Positions 44,201 to 53,600 of a stretch of 64,000 nucleotides of DNA are shown here, in pieces. The notes beneath the pieces are model-generated. The model made no database searches, was not told where the DNA came from, and was given only the letters and a program-made list of their open reading frames with translations. Position 1 is the stretch's first letter, and each line of letters opens with the position of its first letter. The stretch comes from Lepidostoma basale (lineage: Eukaryota; Arthropoda; Insecta; Trichoptera; Lepidostomatidae): contig JAHDVF020001349.1 in assembly GCA_022606425.2 (NCBI GenBank), forward strand, positions 558,001-622,000, written 5' to 3'. A program made the position numbers and the translations under genes.

Positions 44201-45838
44201 ATATAATTTTTTTGTATTACGTGTTCCATACGGATCACGGCCAATCATCACACACACACATTTGCATAACCGCCGAAATACGAAGTTTAGGTTTCTCGTA
44301 CTGTGTCAGAATCTTTGATTTTGAGTGTGTGTTTACTTAGGGTAACTCTTATATCATTATTAGTTATCAACGGCGCGATGTTTTAGTTTCATTTATAAAC
44401 AAAATTTTCAATGTAATTATTTTTATTTGTTTTCTTAAACTCAAAATGAAACAAAAAAAGTCTAATAATTTTCAGAAAATAAAAAAATAAAACATTTGAC
44501 TACAAAATACAATTTATTGGATATTTTTATGTATTTTGTGTGAAGAGTAATTGAATTGTTTACAAGAGCATTCCGATGTTTCAAATTCTTGCCGGCCTTT
44601 AAGGTTTAATAGAACAAGTGATTTTATAAATCAGTGTGAAGACCATAGAAAAGATTAATGACAATGGATACTCCATAGATATTTTGAACTTAAAGAAAGA
44701 AGTTTGGTATTAAAAAATGTATTTACCATGAAGATCTACAGCTAACTGAAGCAACCCAGTCATCGTGTGTCAGGCAGTCAAGTGGTTTAGGAGCAGGTAC
44801 CCTCTCCAGGTACTCCACATCTACGGTGCTCTCAGTATTGCCGCCCTTCGCCTTCAGAAGCTCTACCAATGGCAGCCTCAGCAGCTCGCCACATACCAGG
44901 AAATCAAATTCCACCCGTTTCAAATCTAAATTTGAATTTTCCTTTAGAACGGCTTTAACTAATGAATTGAGGCCGTTTGCAGTCACGCTCGCATCTATTG
45001 CGTATGGTACATCGGGTATTGCATATCTGAAATAATAAATAATATATACACATAATTTATTATATAAGATTCAAGAACTGTACCCATAACCATAATGATT
45101 AAAAAACAACTCCCAAATTTTATGAAAAAATTAATTTACATCTCAACATTTTTCAAAGGTAAAATCTTCATAAATGTGAAAACTTTTTTTTTCCTTATTA
45201 ATTTAATTAGTTTTTAAAATATTATCTTTGCTGGTGTTAGTGCTAATAATTATTATTTAAAAAATCTGTATTGCAAATTTACATTTTATAAATTATAGTC
45301 TACTGAGCTGACTCGGTCAAGCTCTGTGGTCCACTGCCAACATTATAAAAAGCGTATAATTCTCCTAATAATAAAGGTATGTTACTTCCGAAACTAATTG
45401 TGATATGAAGAAGAAAAAAAGGTTAACGAAAAAATTATATTATGGAACTTCAATGTATTAAATATTGATGAAAACGCCTGTTTTCTAGTAAATTTATTGT
45501 ATATAATGAGTGGTATTATCAAACTTTCTAGAATCTAGATAATGAAAAAGTCCTAGCAAGCTAAACATCTCATTTCCATAAAACTTTTAGAAAACTGACG
45601 TTTTCATCAATACTATTTAATATTACGTTTTACATCGTTTATGAAATAATAAATATATTTTGCAGTATTTATCGGTTCTTGGACAATTGTGATAAGGTAA
45701 CCATTTAATGTCCTACAATAATAAAATATGTAGTTTGCGAAAATAATTCATTTATGAAAATAAACGAGAAAATACTCACTGTGGCTGTTTAGTAATAAAT
45801 CGAATTTGTAACTGTGTAACTGAATTTTCATCCGCCAT
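35084..45838 (-). CDS. WDR12: WDR12 ribosome biogenesis WD-repeat protein (complete, 8 exons)
   Basis: Eight minus-strand exons (45838-45780, 45026-44727, 43425-43285, 41732-41557, 40523-40462, 38643-38394, 36678-36549, 35222-35084) join in frame to 1257 nt, or 418 aa plus stop. Human WDR12 is about 423 aa. The N-terminus [20 protein letters not shown] leads into the NLE domain (about residues 8-80), which binds Midasin/Rea1 in this family. WD repeats then carry [73 protein letters not shown] and [13 protein letters not shown]12 (yeast Ytm1) works with PES1 and BOP1 in 60S maturation in the nucleolus. All splice sites are GT-AG and nothing is broken. Introns carry many repeats. Confidence 0.95.
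35273..35492. mobile_element. TTAA-flanked MITE, copy 1
   Basis: TTAA at 35269-35272 and 35493-35496; tips CCCTCATTG and, reversed, CCCCTACAT. Shares its whole body with 51433-51672 and part with 58914-59040 (AGTAAGAAACT.AAGT; GTTTATAAGATACATT.AAATAT). Confidence 0.75.
35630..35770. repeat. Repeat H foldback, degenerate copy
   Basis: TTTCTAGAAGTTTTATAATTGTTTATGGAAATGACG, then the reversed half (CATTTAATTCCCATAAACGAATCGAAG). Member of the TCTAGAAGTTTTATTAT family. Confidence 0.6.
36000..36500 (+). mobile_element. Degenerate family-A retrotransposon tail
   Basis: Readable pieces: '[20 protein letters not shown]', '[10 protein letters not shown]', 'RKTWHDQ', '[12 protein letters not shown]'-type and the end AAACGGTGTGATGGTTC. 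Many frameshifts. It lies in a WDR12 intron, opposite to that gene. Confidence 0.65.
36549..36678 (-). CDS. WDR12: WDR12 exon 7
   Basis: (V)[20 protein letters not shown] to KMWDMR, between TTTATAG and GTGAGT. WD repeat 6. Confidence 0.93.
36880..37075 (+). repeat. Dispersed repeat E
   Basis: Matches 17025-17195 directly and 28430 and 51770 in reverse. Confidence 0.6.
37160..37610. mobile_element. Non-LTR tail on minus strand (37390-37610) plus adjoining repeat
   Basis: The minus strand reads '[19 protein letters not shown]', the tail motif of a non-LTR RT. The left part, 37160-37390, matches the repeat at 16100-16445. Confidence 0.5.
37645..37828 (+). mobile_element. tRNA-derived SINE
   Basis: GACCTTCGTGGCAGAGTGGT, B box GGTTCGATTCC, and the same body as 15634. 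It ends near AATCAATATAATAGCTGTAA. The best-preserved copy in the window. Confidence 0.85.
37972..38290. mobile_element. pogo/Tigger-type MITE with TA target site
   Basis: The ends are CAGTAGAGTCTCGGTTATAC and, reversed, CAGTAGAGTCTCGATTATCC, flanked by TA (37970-37971 and 38291-38292). The CAGTA tip with TA duplication is typical of the pogo group of Tc1/mariner. 319 bp, no transposase. Inserted in a repeat-H copy in a WDR12 intron. Confidence 0.85.
38394..38643 (-). CDS. WDR12: WDR12 exon 6
   Basis: [20 protein letters not shown] to [11 protein letters not shown], between AATTCCAG and GTGACA. WD repeats 4-5 with WDHTLRLWD. Markedly GC-rich compared with its introns. Confidence 0.93.
38750..38935. 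repeat. Repeat H foldback
   Basis: GAATGAAAACATCTGTTTTC followed by TAGAAGTTTTATTATAG on the left, and the reversed form (GCAGAAAACAAATGTTTTC) on the right. One of about nine copies in the WDR12 and WDR75 introns. Confidence 0.75.
38985..39205 (+). mobile_element. Family-A retrotransposon 3' end
   Basis: '[20 protein letters not shown]', '[20 protein letters not shown]', then GGTGCGATGGTTAGTTAG. A short truncated copy. Confidence 0.65.
39330..39465. repeat. Repeat H foldback
   Basis: TTTTTTCTAGAAATCGTATTGTATTTTATGTGAATG… ATAATAAAACTCCTAAAAAACAGACTTTTTCAT. Degenerate. Confidence 0.6.
39515..39870 (+). mobile_element. Degenerate family-A retrotransposon tail
   Basis: '[14 protein letters not shown]', '[10 protein letters not shown]', 'HMKQMDE', '[12 protein letters not shown]' are readable through many stops. 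Confidence 0.6.
40324..40360. repeat. Perfect 17-bp inverted repeat with 3-nt loop
   Basis: GGACGAAAGGGCGCCGC, ACA, then the exact reverse complement. It is very GC-rich inside an AT-rich WDR12 intron. It may be the tip or centre of a small element; no longer inverted repeat surrounds it. Confidence 0.8.
40462..40523 (-). CDS. WDR12: WDR12 exon 5 (62-nt linker exon)
   Basis: (R)[20 protein letters not shown], between TTTATAG and GTAAAT. The Lys-rich KKAK stretch corresponds to the loop with 'RKKKQKTEQ' in vertebrate WDR12, between WD repeats 3 and 4. It is needed to keep the frame between exons 4 (phase 1) and 6 (phase 0). Confidence 0.88.
40810..41266 (-). pseudogene. Family-B non-LTR RT tail
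   Basis: The minus strand has an open 147-codon stretch: '[20 protein letters not shown]', '[15 protein letters not shown]', '[13 protein letters not shown]', '[18 protein letters not shown]', '[10 protein letters not shown]'. This is the RT C-terminal tail; no catalytic domain is present. Confidence 0.75.
41557..41732 (-). CDS. WDR12: WDR12 exon 4
   Basis: (S)[20 protein letters not shown] to DNTIKIWSA, between TTTTCAG and GTGAGT. WD repeats 2-3. Confidence 0.93.
42230..42515 (+). repeat. Degenerate ~85-bp direct duplication
   Basis: GTACGTTCAAGACAACGAGTACGTATTAATATTTGTCCCTTTT-type sequence near 42290-42345 recurs as ATACGTTCAAAACAGCGAGTA… TTTGTCACTTTTGATAAAG at 42448-42495. Just before it lies a CCGCCGCGCCGCGCCGCGG run. 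Confidence 0.5.
42784..43010. mobile_element. Foldback element with hammerhead-like cores
   Basis: The left arm, read on the minus strand, has UUGAUGAAGAAGGCCUUCGA then AACAUGUGGAG and AAAAAUAAACUC. The right arm has AUAAUGAAGGUGUAAGCCUU then UGAAACAUGUCGAG and AAAAUAAAUG. Both finish with GTGTTTTAAT. The GAAAC and ACAUGU parts are kept, the first box is degraded. Confidence 0.6.
43285..43425 (-). CDS. WDR12: WDR12 exon 3
   Basis: (W)[20 protein letters not shown] to GVFI, between AATTCCAG and GTAAGA. WD repeat 1 end and repeat 2 start. Confidence 0.93.
43480..43720 (+). mobile_element. Family-B non-LTR tail, degenerate
   Basis: '[20 protein letters not shown]', then '[17 protein letters not shown]' and 'RRQRRDC-GHVQRMD' pieces. 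It continues into repeat F. Confidence 0.55.
43715..43990 (-). repeat. Dispersed repeat F, inverted copy
   Basis: Reverse complement of 6735-6990, including the TATATAAAG-type string and CCATGACA at its right end. Confidence 0.55.
44025..44595. mobile_element. Candidate piggyBac-type MITE
   Basis: TTAA at 44021-44024 and 44596-44599. Tips CCCTTGTAGGCCGGC and, reversed, ACCTTAAAGGCCGGC share 12 of 15 bases. 571 bp, no transposase. In the WDR12 intron between exons 2 and 3. Confidence 0.6.
44727..45026 (-). CDS. WDR12: WDR12 exon 2 (NLE domain)
   Basis: Three hundred nt from (Q)[20 protein letters not shown] to [11 protein letters not shown]. It contains most of the NLE domain ([30 protein letters not shown]) and the start of the first WD repeat. 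Acceptor TTATTTCAG, donor ATG|GTAAAT. Confidence 0.95.
45455..45640. repeat. Repeat H foldback
   Basis: TTGATGAAAACGCCTGTTTTCTAG… AAAACTTTTAGAAAACTGACGTTTTCATCAATAC. Complete left and right halves. Confidence 0.7.
45780..45838 (-). CDS. WDR12: WDR12 exon 1 (start codon)
   Basis: ATG at 45838, [19 protein letters not shown] plus CA, then GTGAGT. The stop-containing AAAATA just upstream supports this start. The first strand of the NLE domain is here. Confidence 0.92.
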
Positions 45839-45933
45839 TATTTTAGAATATTTCAAATAAAATTACACTTAAAATTTTGATTTATACGCGGTATAACCTT
45901 AAAAATTTACGTCAAAAATTCTGACAAAAATCA

Positions 45934-45939
45934 CACGTG
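45934..45939. promoter_or_regulatory. CACGTG E-box upstream of WDR12
   Basis: CACGTG lies 96 bp upstream of the WDR12 ATG. In Drosophila, Myc/Max sites of this sequence near the transcription start mark ribosome-biogenesis genes. Function here is inferred. Confidence 0.5.
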
Positions 45940-46164
45940 CGATGCGATGAGAACGTCAAAATCAAAACGAAAACACGAAGTGTACTATAATAGTTCAAGG
46001 AATGTTGTAGTTGGCAACATTCACATTCCGTATTATTGTCTATTGTATCAAAATAAGTATAAGTTATTACAAAACTGATTATATACATACAATTTGATTA
46101 TCTAAAATAAAAATTGAAGGAATGAGATGATCTCTCCATGTTTTTATTATATCATACTATCAAA

Positions 46165-46470
46165 AAAACTCTCACGCCGTTTCCCCTGAAGGGTAGGTTG
46201 TGGTGGACCACCATTCTACTCTCTCCTGACATAACTTCCTTGTTTCCTCGACATTCAATCAGCAAGTCATACACGCACATTGATATATTCGTCTTTTAGC
46301 ATGCCCGAATTTAAAATTTAATTGATTTAGTCACGTTACTTTTTCCTCGGTCGGCCTTGACACCGCAATCCATTCACATTGTCGTATACATTCTTCACCA
46401 TTATTTTTTCATCTATGCTTTCCATATACTCAAGCCAACGCAGTGGGTCAGTTCATACTTTTTTCCACTT
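46165..46470 (-). mobile_element. Degenerate family-A retrotransposon tail
   Basis: Starts with the reversed 3' end (TCACGCCGTTTCCCCTGAAG) and has 'DPLRWLEYMESIDEK' and 'RPRKK-RD'. It lies between WDR12 and WDR75. Confidence 0.6.
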
Positions 46471-46609
46471 TACATTATTTTCTGTTATTAACACTCTAAT
46501 CTCACAATCTCTCTGAACTGTTTCATTAGTTTTCGGATAAACATCCAAACTTAAAACTATAGCAAAAAAAAAAGGAACATGAATATTCAATATGCCAAAT
46601 TTTTTCTTG

Positions 46610-47200
46610 TTCTTCTTCTTCTTAGTCGCATTTTTCATGACTGGGGGTTATTTAAACCCATAAACCATCTAGCAAACCACGCGTACTTGTCGCCGGTCAG
46701 CCACCAAGTTGCAGCTGTTGAGAAACCAATTTGATCGGACCAACGGTTCGGTGACCATCCTTTTGAGAGTTTTACCTCTGCTTGCTTTGCTCAATATTAT
46801 TATAAGTTTTTCGAGGTTGTCCTGATATCTCCCGGCTATGTGACACTGTAAGAGTCGTGTTCTGATCCCCGATGGTCAAGGATCGACTGTTTTGTTTTTA
46901 TCGCCGTCCAGGGTATGCACAGCACCATATCTCGAAAGCGCCAATTTTAGATTTTTCCGATGCTTTCATAGTCCAAGACTCTCAACCATAAAGGTATATG
47001 GAAAATAGAAGGGATTGAAGTATCATTTTCGTCATATTAGATATATTTTTGTCTTGCCATATCTTGGTGAGATTTGTCATGGCAGTTTTAATCATTTGGG
47101 CTCTGGGCCAAATTTTCATTTCAAATTCTCCCCGCTCGGTTATCGGTCATCTTAGATAGTCAAACTCTTTTACCAAGTCTGAGAGAAGCCAGGAAGAATA
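46610..47200 (-). mobile_element. Non-LTR RT fragment of another family
   Basis: The minus strand gives 'EMKIWPRAQMIKTAMTNLTK', 'IWQDKNISNMTKM', 'LLFSIYLYG-ESWTMKASEKS' and 'IGAFEIWCC', the thumb and tail of an insect non-LTR RT. Degenerate. Confidence 0.6.
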
Positions 47201-47501
47201 ATGCCAAACAGTATTTTGTTATTCTGTTCGCACAGTAGAGTTCTCAATAATAATAAAAATATATCTCATGCAACAAAGATATCAAGTTCTATAAAATAAA
47301 ACCATGTATCTCAGTACTCATATCTCGAGTAATAATAATGAATTATAATTTTCCATATTTACCTTCTTACATATTTTATTACATAATTATTTACCTTCTT
47401 TATCTCAATCAGTTTGGAGTAATCGACTTTGAATTTGTCTATGGTTTATCCATGTAAAGGTTTTTTAATAAAGGTAACCCTTTTTTGACAAATGAAAACA
47501 G

Positions 47502-47507
47502 CACGTG
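47502..47507. promoter_or_regulatory. CACGTG E-box upstream of WDR75
   Basis: CACGTG ends 45 bp before the WDR75 ATG at 47553, probably in or next to the core promoter or 5' UTR. Same motif as upstream of WDR12. Confidence 0.5.
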
Positions 47508-47552
47508 AAAATAACATAACCTAAAATATTTAAACTGTCAAAGTGTCAAACG

Positions 47553-47680
47553 ATGGTTTGTCTGCCGATAGAAATGGACGAAGATGTGGAAGAAATCCTT
47601 GACAATAACGATTACGTTGTTAAAAGAAAAGGCGGAAGAAGTCTAATAGATAAACCTCCAAAATTTTCTCCTGACGAAAC
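47553..47680 (+). CDS. WDR75: WDR75 exon 1 (start codon)
   Basis: ATG at 47553 gives MVCLPIEMDEDVEEILDNND and KPPKFSPDE, then AC|GTGAGT. A second in-frame ATG at 47574 (MDEDVEE) could be the true start; the first is taken because the frame is open and stops occur just upstream. Confidence 0.9.
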
Positions 47681-50600
47681 GTGAGTAATTACTAAAAAAT
47701 GTTTAAATCTTGCATATTGTATATTTGTCAAATTTGAACAAGCTTCTTAATCACATGGAATTAATTTGTTTTTTAGGTGTTTGTTTCTTATATCTGGAAG
47801 GGGGATTCAAATTTACGATGTTGTAACGACGGAGTTTGTCAGATCTCTTAAGGATAAAACAAATTCATTTCCGATTGTTGGAATGTGCTTTCCGCCAAAC
47901 GATGATCGCTCGCTTGTGACTTGTACTGAGGATGGGAGCGTTGTTAATTGGAAATGGCACGCAGCCGTGCAGAGCTCAAAATTGGTAATTTTTCTTTGAC
48001 TACCATCAACTCTTATCAGTTTTATGTTATAAAATTTCATTCATTTGAATGAAACATAATTTATGTTTAAAATATGTGCAATTTTTTATTGTATTTTATT
48101 AACCCTTACCACTCCATTATTTTTTGATATTGTTTGTCAGCCAACTCTAATTTAAATAATGTCAAAATATTTTTATTGATAGGTAGTTACAAAAAAAATC
48201 ATTAAAAATTCATTTGTAATGATTTATTCTTCAAATAAAAAACAATTTACAAAAAACATTATGGACTACTTATAGTTTTGTACAGTATGGTACTTTTTAA
48301 AACAATCTCCAGGATGGAGACCAGGTTTTCTGGAACAGGTCTCACAAAACCACACTGTTTCCCATCTTCCCCCTGGACTTTCTGTTACTGCACACAGTAC
48401 AGTCTTTAGAACCTTTGTCCAGTTTCGCAATGAAGTGGGGCTTGTACTCTAATAGCTCCTCTGTATGACGTATCACAAGAAGTTCCCGCCATTTTAGGTG
48501 ATGTGAATTTGCAAGGATTATTTTATAGTAAAATAAAAATGGAAAACAGTCAAAATAATCACAAGAAACAACGACACGCGTTTTGCGCGTGAAAATATAC
48601 CGCACGCGCAAGTCTTATCTTGCGTAGATTTTCACGGTTGGCAGCAATATGTTTGAAGTGTTTTTGGGTTACACCGTGTGATAACTCCTTCTCGACCGAC
48701 GTTTCGGAGATCGTTGCAGTCTCGCAACGGTAATGCAGGTCAGCAGGTAATGAATGTATGAGGCGCGCGCCGCCCGGTGACACACCATACGGGAATGGGC
48801 CCCTTGTGCTTAGCTAATTCGGGGAATAACCCACTGCCGGCGACATACCGCTCCGGAATGCCCCCTGTGCCAAGCTATTTCGGGGAACCTTTGTCTCGCA
48901 CGTACACACTGCCGGCGACACGGTACAACGGTGAAGTACCTTAGCAGACACAACACATATCACATTCATTACCCTGAAGATGGAGACTGCAACGATCTCC
49001 GAAACGTCGGTCGAGAAGGAGTTATCACACGGTGTTACCCAAAAACACTTCAAACATAAGTCTTATCTTGTCGGCCCCCAGCCGACAACTGAGTTGTAGC
49101 GTACATATAGCCATGTCAGCTGGTATTCGACAAAGGACTGGTAAGGGTTAAAATATAAAATCAATGATGTTATGTTATGTCAAGTAAAGTTGCGGTCATC
49201 TCAGTATGTTTTAAAAATTCAATATGGAAAAATTCGACATGAAGGTCAGTAGCGAAGTGAAGATTTATAAAACCTTTGTGCGACGAATCATGATATACGG
49301 GGTTGAATGCAGGCTGGACACCACAAATACAAAAAAAATGGATTAAGAGTGTCAGAAAAGAAGACACCCAGGACCACATCTGCCAAAACACTTCATAACC
49401 AAATATGGAATATGATAATGATGGAGGTTGAAGAGGTTATGTTGCTAAGGCAATGGAGAGGACATTGATATGCATATGTGAGAATAATAGATTCATCTAT
49501 CACAGTGGTTCCCAAACTTGTTTGTCCCGTGGACCCTCTGCTGATTTCTTTTATTTTGTGCAGACCCCCTGAATGAGATGAGCTAAAAAAAAAAAGATCG
49601 CCATAAACCTTGCGCGGACCTCCTGTTTGTTGTTCAGGGACCCCTGAGGGTCAGTACAGACCACTTTGGGAACCACTAATTAGACCATAGGTTCCCGAAG
49701 TGGATTCCAGGGCCCCCCAGGGTGTCCTGGAGAGAGCTGAGAGGGTAATTCTGGCCCTGGGAGAGCAGGGGAGCCCTGGGAAGCAAAAAGGGGGCCACGA
49801 GGTGCTAAAATGTATTATTTCTAAAATACTCGCATTTTTTTTAGCTCCTGGGGGAAAATTGGGCGTTCAAAATCTCTGGCGACCTTTTTTTTTCGGTCAC
49901 CTCAAATTTAAAAACGTAAATATCCAGGGGGTGGCCTTGTGTAATTTTGTGTCTGAAAGGGGGGGGGCATAGGTTTGTTTGTTTGTTCGCCAAGTTTGGG
50001 AACCTATGATCTAGACTCTCGCACTGTATTGTACGGCCAACCCCAAGGTAGACGACCCCTGGGCAAACCATCAAAAAGATGGAAGAAAACCACCAGCTGG
50101 GAATCGAGGAAGCTAATCCTTCTTCATAAACAGGCCACATGGCCTATATTGAATTAGTAGAAGGAGATAAACAAATCCTAATAATTATTCGATGAATTAT
50201 GCTAATCTACAGATTTATGCCGTTCTCATTGCGGATAGTGCGGACGAATTAAAAGTCTTGGTGTCGAGAATGTATGAATGTCGGAATGTTAAAGATGATG
50301 GTTTTTGAAAGGGAAGAGCAAATGACAGTTTGTAATATAAGTGTGAACGAAAAGAACTTGGAACAGGTGAGGGAATTTGTGTATTTAGGTAGCATGTTCA
50401 CAGCAGATGGCTGAACGGAAAGTGATGTCGAAAGAAGGGTCGGTGCGGGTAACAAAGTGAATGGAGCTTTAAGAATAGTTATTGGAAACAAGAATTTATC
50501 AATGAAAGCAAAAACGGCCGTTCACAATGGAATTCTGGTCCCATCCCTAATGTATGGAAGCGACGCATGGAACTGGCAGAAGAAGGATGAAAGCAGAATA

Positions 50601-53600
50601 AATGCGGTAGAGATGAGGCCCCTAAGACTTATGTGTGGTAGAATGATATACGACAGAATCTCAAATGCTGATATAAGAAAGGAATGTAGAGCGGAATAAG
50701 GTATTATGAACAAAATTATGAAAGGATTGCTGCGATGGTTCGGACATATGGAACGCATGGATGAAGAAAAAATGGTTAAGAAAGTTTACGTTAGTGATGT
50801 AAATGGAGTACGGAGTCAAGGCAGACCGAGGAAAACATGGCATGACCAAATTAATCAAATTTTAAAGGTTGGTCATGTTAGAAGTCGGAGAAATCGATGT
50901 GCGTGTATGACTCGTATGAATGTGGAAGAAGCTAGAGAGGTCCATTCTCTCTGTCTACCCCTGCTATGAAACGGCGTGATGGTTTTTGTTTGTTTTGTAC
51001 AGATTTAATCAACTGTTTAATTGGTAACAAAAGCAATCTAGACAATCTTCTTAATTTGTTAACCAATTAATATACATATTTTTTAGGCACTCAAGCTTCC
51101 AGCAAATTCCCGCATTATTTCATTTGATCTTGTGTCAGCTGATGCGGCTGTGATTGGATTATGGAATGATGTCAAGACAGCCGTGGCAGTTGTTTCCCTG
51201 ACGGGGGACGGTGTAATGAAGATGGCTAATACCTTGAGAAACAAGACCTCTCTCAGTAGATTTTGGAGTGTGGCCATTGGATCTTGCGGTGATAAAAGTG
51301 TGGTGGCTGTTTCAAACGGATCACCGTTTGTGAACGTTTTCGCTGTAGACGATCCCGATACTTGCTTATGGTTAGTTAAATGTGTATTTGATTTTTATTT
51401 TACATATTTTTAAATTTAGGTTTTTATTTTAACTCCCATTGTGTGTTTGGCTTCATTTGCCGTCAAAAAACAATGGTCTAGAACTGCGGCTGACTATATT
51501 TGCAGCTCAGAGAGACAGTCCCAGTTTATAATAAATTAATGTGCAATTTTGTAGTAAGAAACTGAAGTTAAAAAGTTTATAAGATACATTCAAATATGAG
51601 CTGTAAATGTTGTCTGCCACAATTTGATGCCATTTTTTTGGACTTTCAATGTAGCCAACCGTACTATAGGGGTTAAAAAATCATATTAACATGTTAAATA
51701 TATTTTTATACAATTGTAATTTTACATTAACCATTTTTTTATTCTTGAAATTTGATGAAGTAGACTTACAGGGGGTGTGAACTGAGTGATTCGATGAGTG
51801 ACCGGCATCTTTCATATTAGTGAAACTATGTTCAGAAGACATATACTCTTGACTTTAGAGAGTATCTTGTCTTCCTAATATCGAACCATCTCTCATGCAT
51901 TCCTGGTTTTATATATTATATTTTACCTCTGCTCAATAGATGCCTTAAACATTTATATTGTTTGTAATGTCTGTTGAGATAATGAACTGATTTGATTGAT
52001 AAGTACTAGTGAATGTTTCTCTTGTACTTATTGTGAAGTCATCTTTCCGCTTGATGCAATTTTTTAGTATTTAATTACTGAACTGGTTCCAGTCACGCAG
52101 TATCCAGGAATGTATCGGCGACATCGGTGACGTGGCACCCGACTCTGGACGTGCTGGCCGTGGGAGACACGCTGGGACGTGTAATGCTGTGGAGTTCTCC
52201 CTCCACCCTCAGGCAGCCCCCTCGGGAAGTTAAACATTGGCACCATCTCCCCTTGGCCGCTGTCACCTACTCCATCATGGGTGAGGGCTTCTCTTACATT
52301 ATCATGTTGATTTTCAATTTAACCTTTATTTTTAATATCAACCATCTTATTTTTAATATCAACTTAATTAATGAATACAAATTAGAATGTTAAGAAATAC
52401 AAATTAGAATGAATGACAAAGGCTAAAGTGCGGGTGGCAGAGATGCGGACGCTGAGGATGATAGCAGGAAAGACTATTCAAGATAGGGCGAGGAACACGG
52501 CTATCCGTGAAATCTGCAAGGTGGAAGATGTCGTGAGATGGGGCAGACAACGCAGAAAATACTGGAATGCAGACAAAATACAGGTCCAGAGGATGGATCC
52601 CACCAAAATCCCACACGCTGTGGCGCATCAGATTCCTCCCGGCTACCGTCCCCCCGGAAGACCACCAAAGATATGGAGGGATAGCTGGCAGTCGTCCTCT
52701 CAAGAGAGGCCAGCCTGATTACAGGAACAGACCAAAGGTCTAAAAGAAAAAGAAATTAGAATGTATTATTTCTATAAGTTTTATATTTTATGTAAATGAC
52801 ACGTTTCATCTGTCTAAGGCATTATCAAATGTCCAATGTCCTATTGTCTTAAACAACTATTTTATAAAAGTTTTATTATATTACATGGGAATGACATGTT
52901 TCGCTTTGATAGAGTATTATGAAATATTTATGAAGCCCCTAGTCTGTCAACACACAGAAGACTCCTCAAGTTGAGATGGGCTGGGCACTAACTTCTCTTC
53001 TTCTCTAAGTGCCGTCTTCTCTGCGAAGGTTGGCGATCATCAGGGCTATTTCCACCTTGTTGACTGTGGAAAAATCAACAGCGATGTGGTGCTATTTCTG
53101 AACTATTGCCTTAAATTGTGCAGACAAGCTCGCCGACTAACTACATATTTTGAATATTTTCAATTTAAATTGCCGCAAAAAATAAAGGTAAAAGCGGGTT
53201 GAAAATGTCCTAAAATACATCAGGACTGAAATAATTAGACGCAATTGGCGGCAAAACCGTATGTTTCACCGTATGTGAAATATAATTCTTCAACTCTGTA
53301 AAAAAGACAATTTAATAAAAATTTCCTTTGACAAAGTAATGGATTGGATTCGTTAATATTTTATGATACGAGTGACTCAAAGAGACAAGTTAGGAATAAG
53401 CCTAAGAGACAGAGTCAGAAACTATATGGTGAGAGAAAAAAATAAAGGTCACTGACATCATCCACCGGGTAGCGATTCTAAAATGGCAATGGGCAGGTCA
53501 AATAGATTGCTGACTTGGAGACCGTGGATGGCAAAGAGAAGTACAGGGCGACCGCAACTATGGTGGAAGGATGACCTGAACAGACATATCGGAATAACCT

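Noticed and set aside
45839..47552. Compact shared bidirectional promoter for WDR12 and WDR75
   Set aside because: The space is 1.7 kb and mostly retrotransposon remnants, so two separate promoters are more likely.
48342..48783. Two minus-strand ORFs near the foldback
   Set aside because: They straddle the TSD and an arm of the inverted repeat and show no domain.
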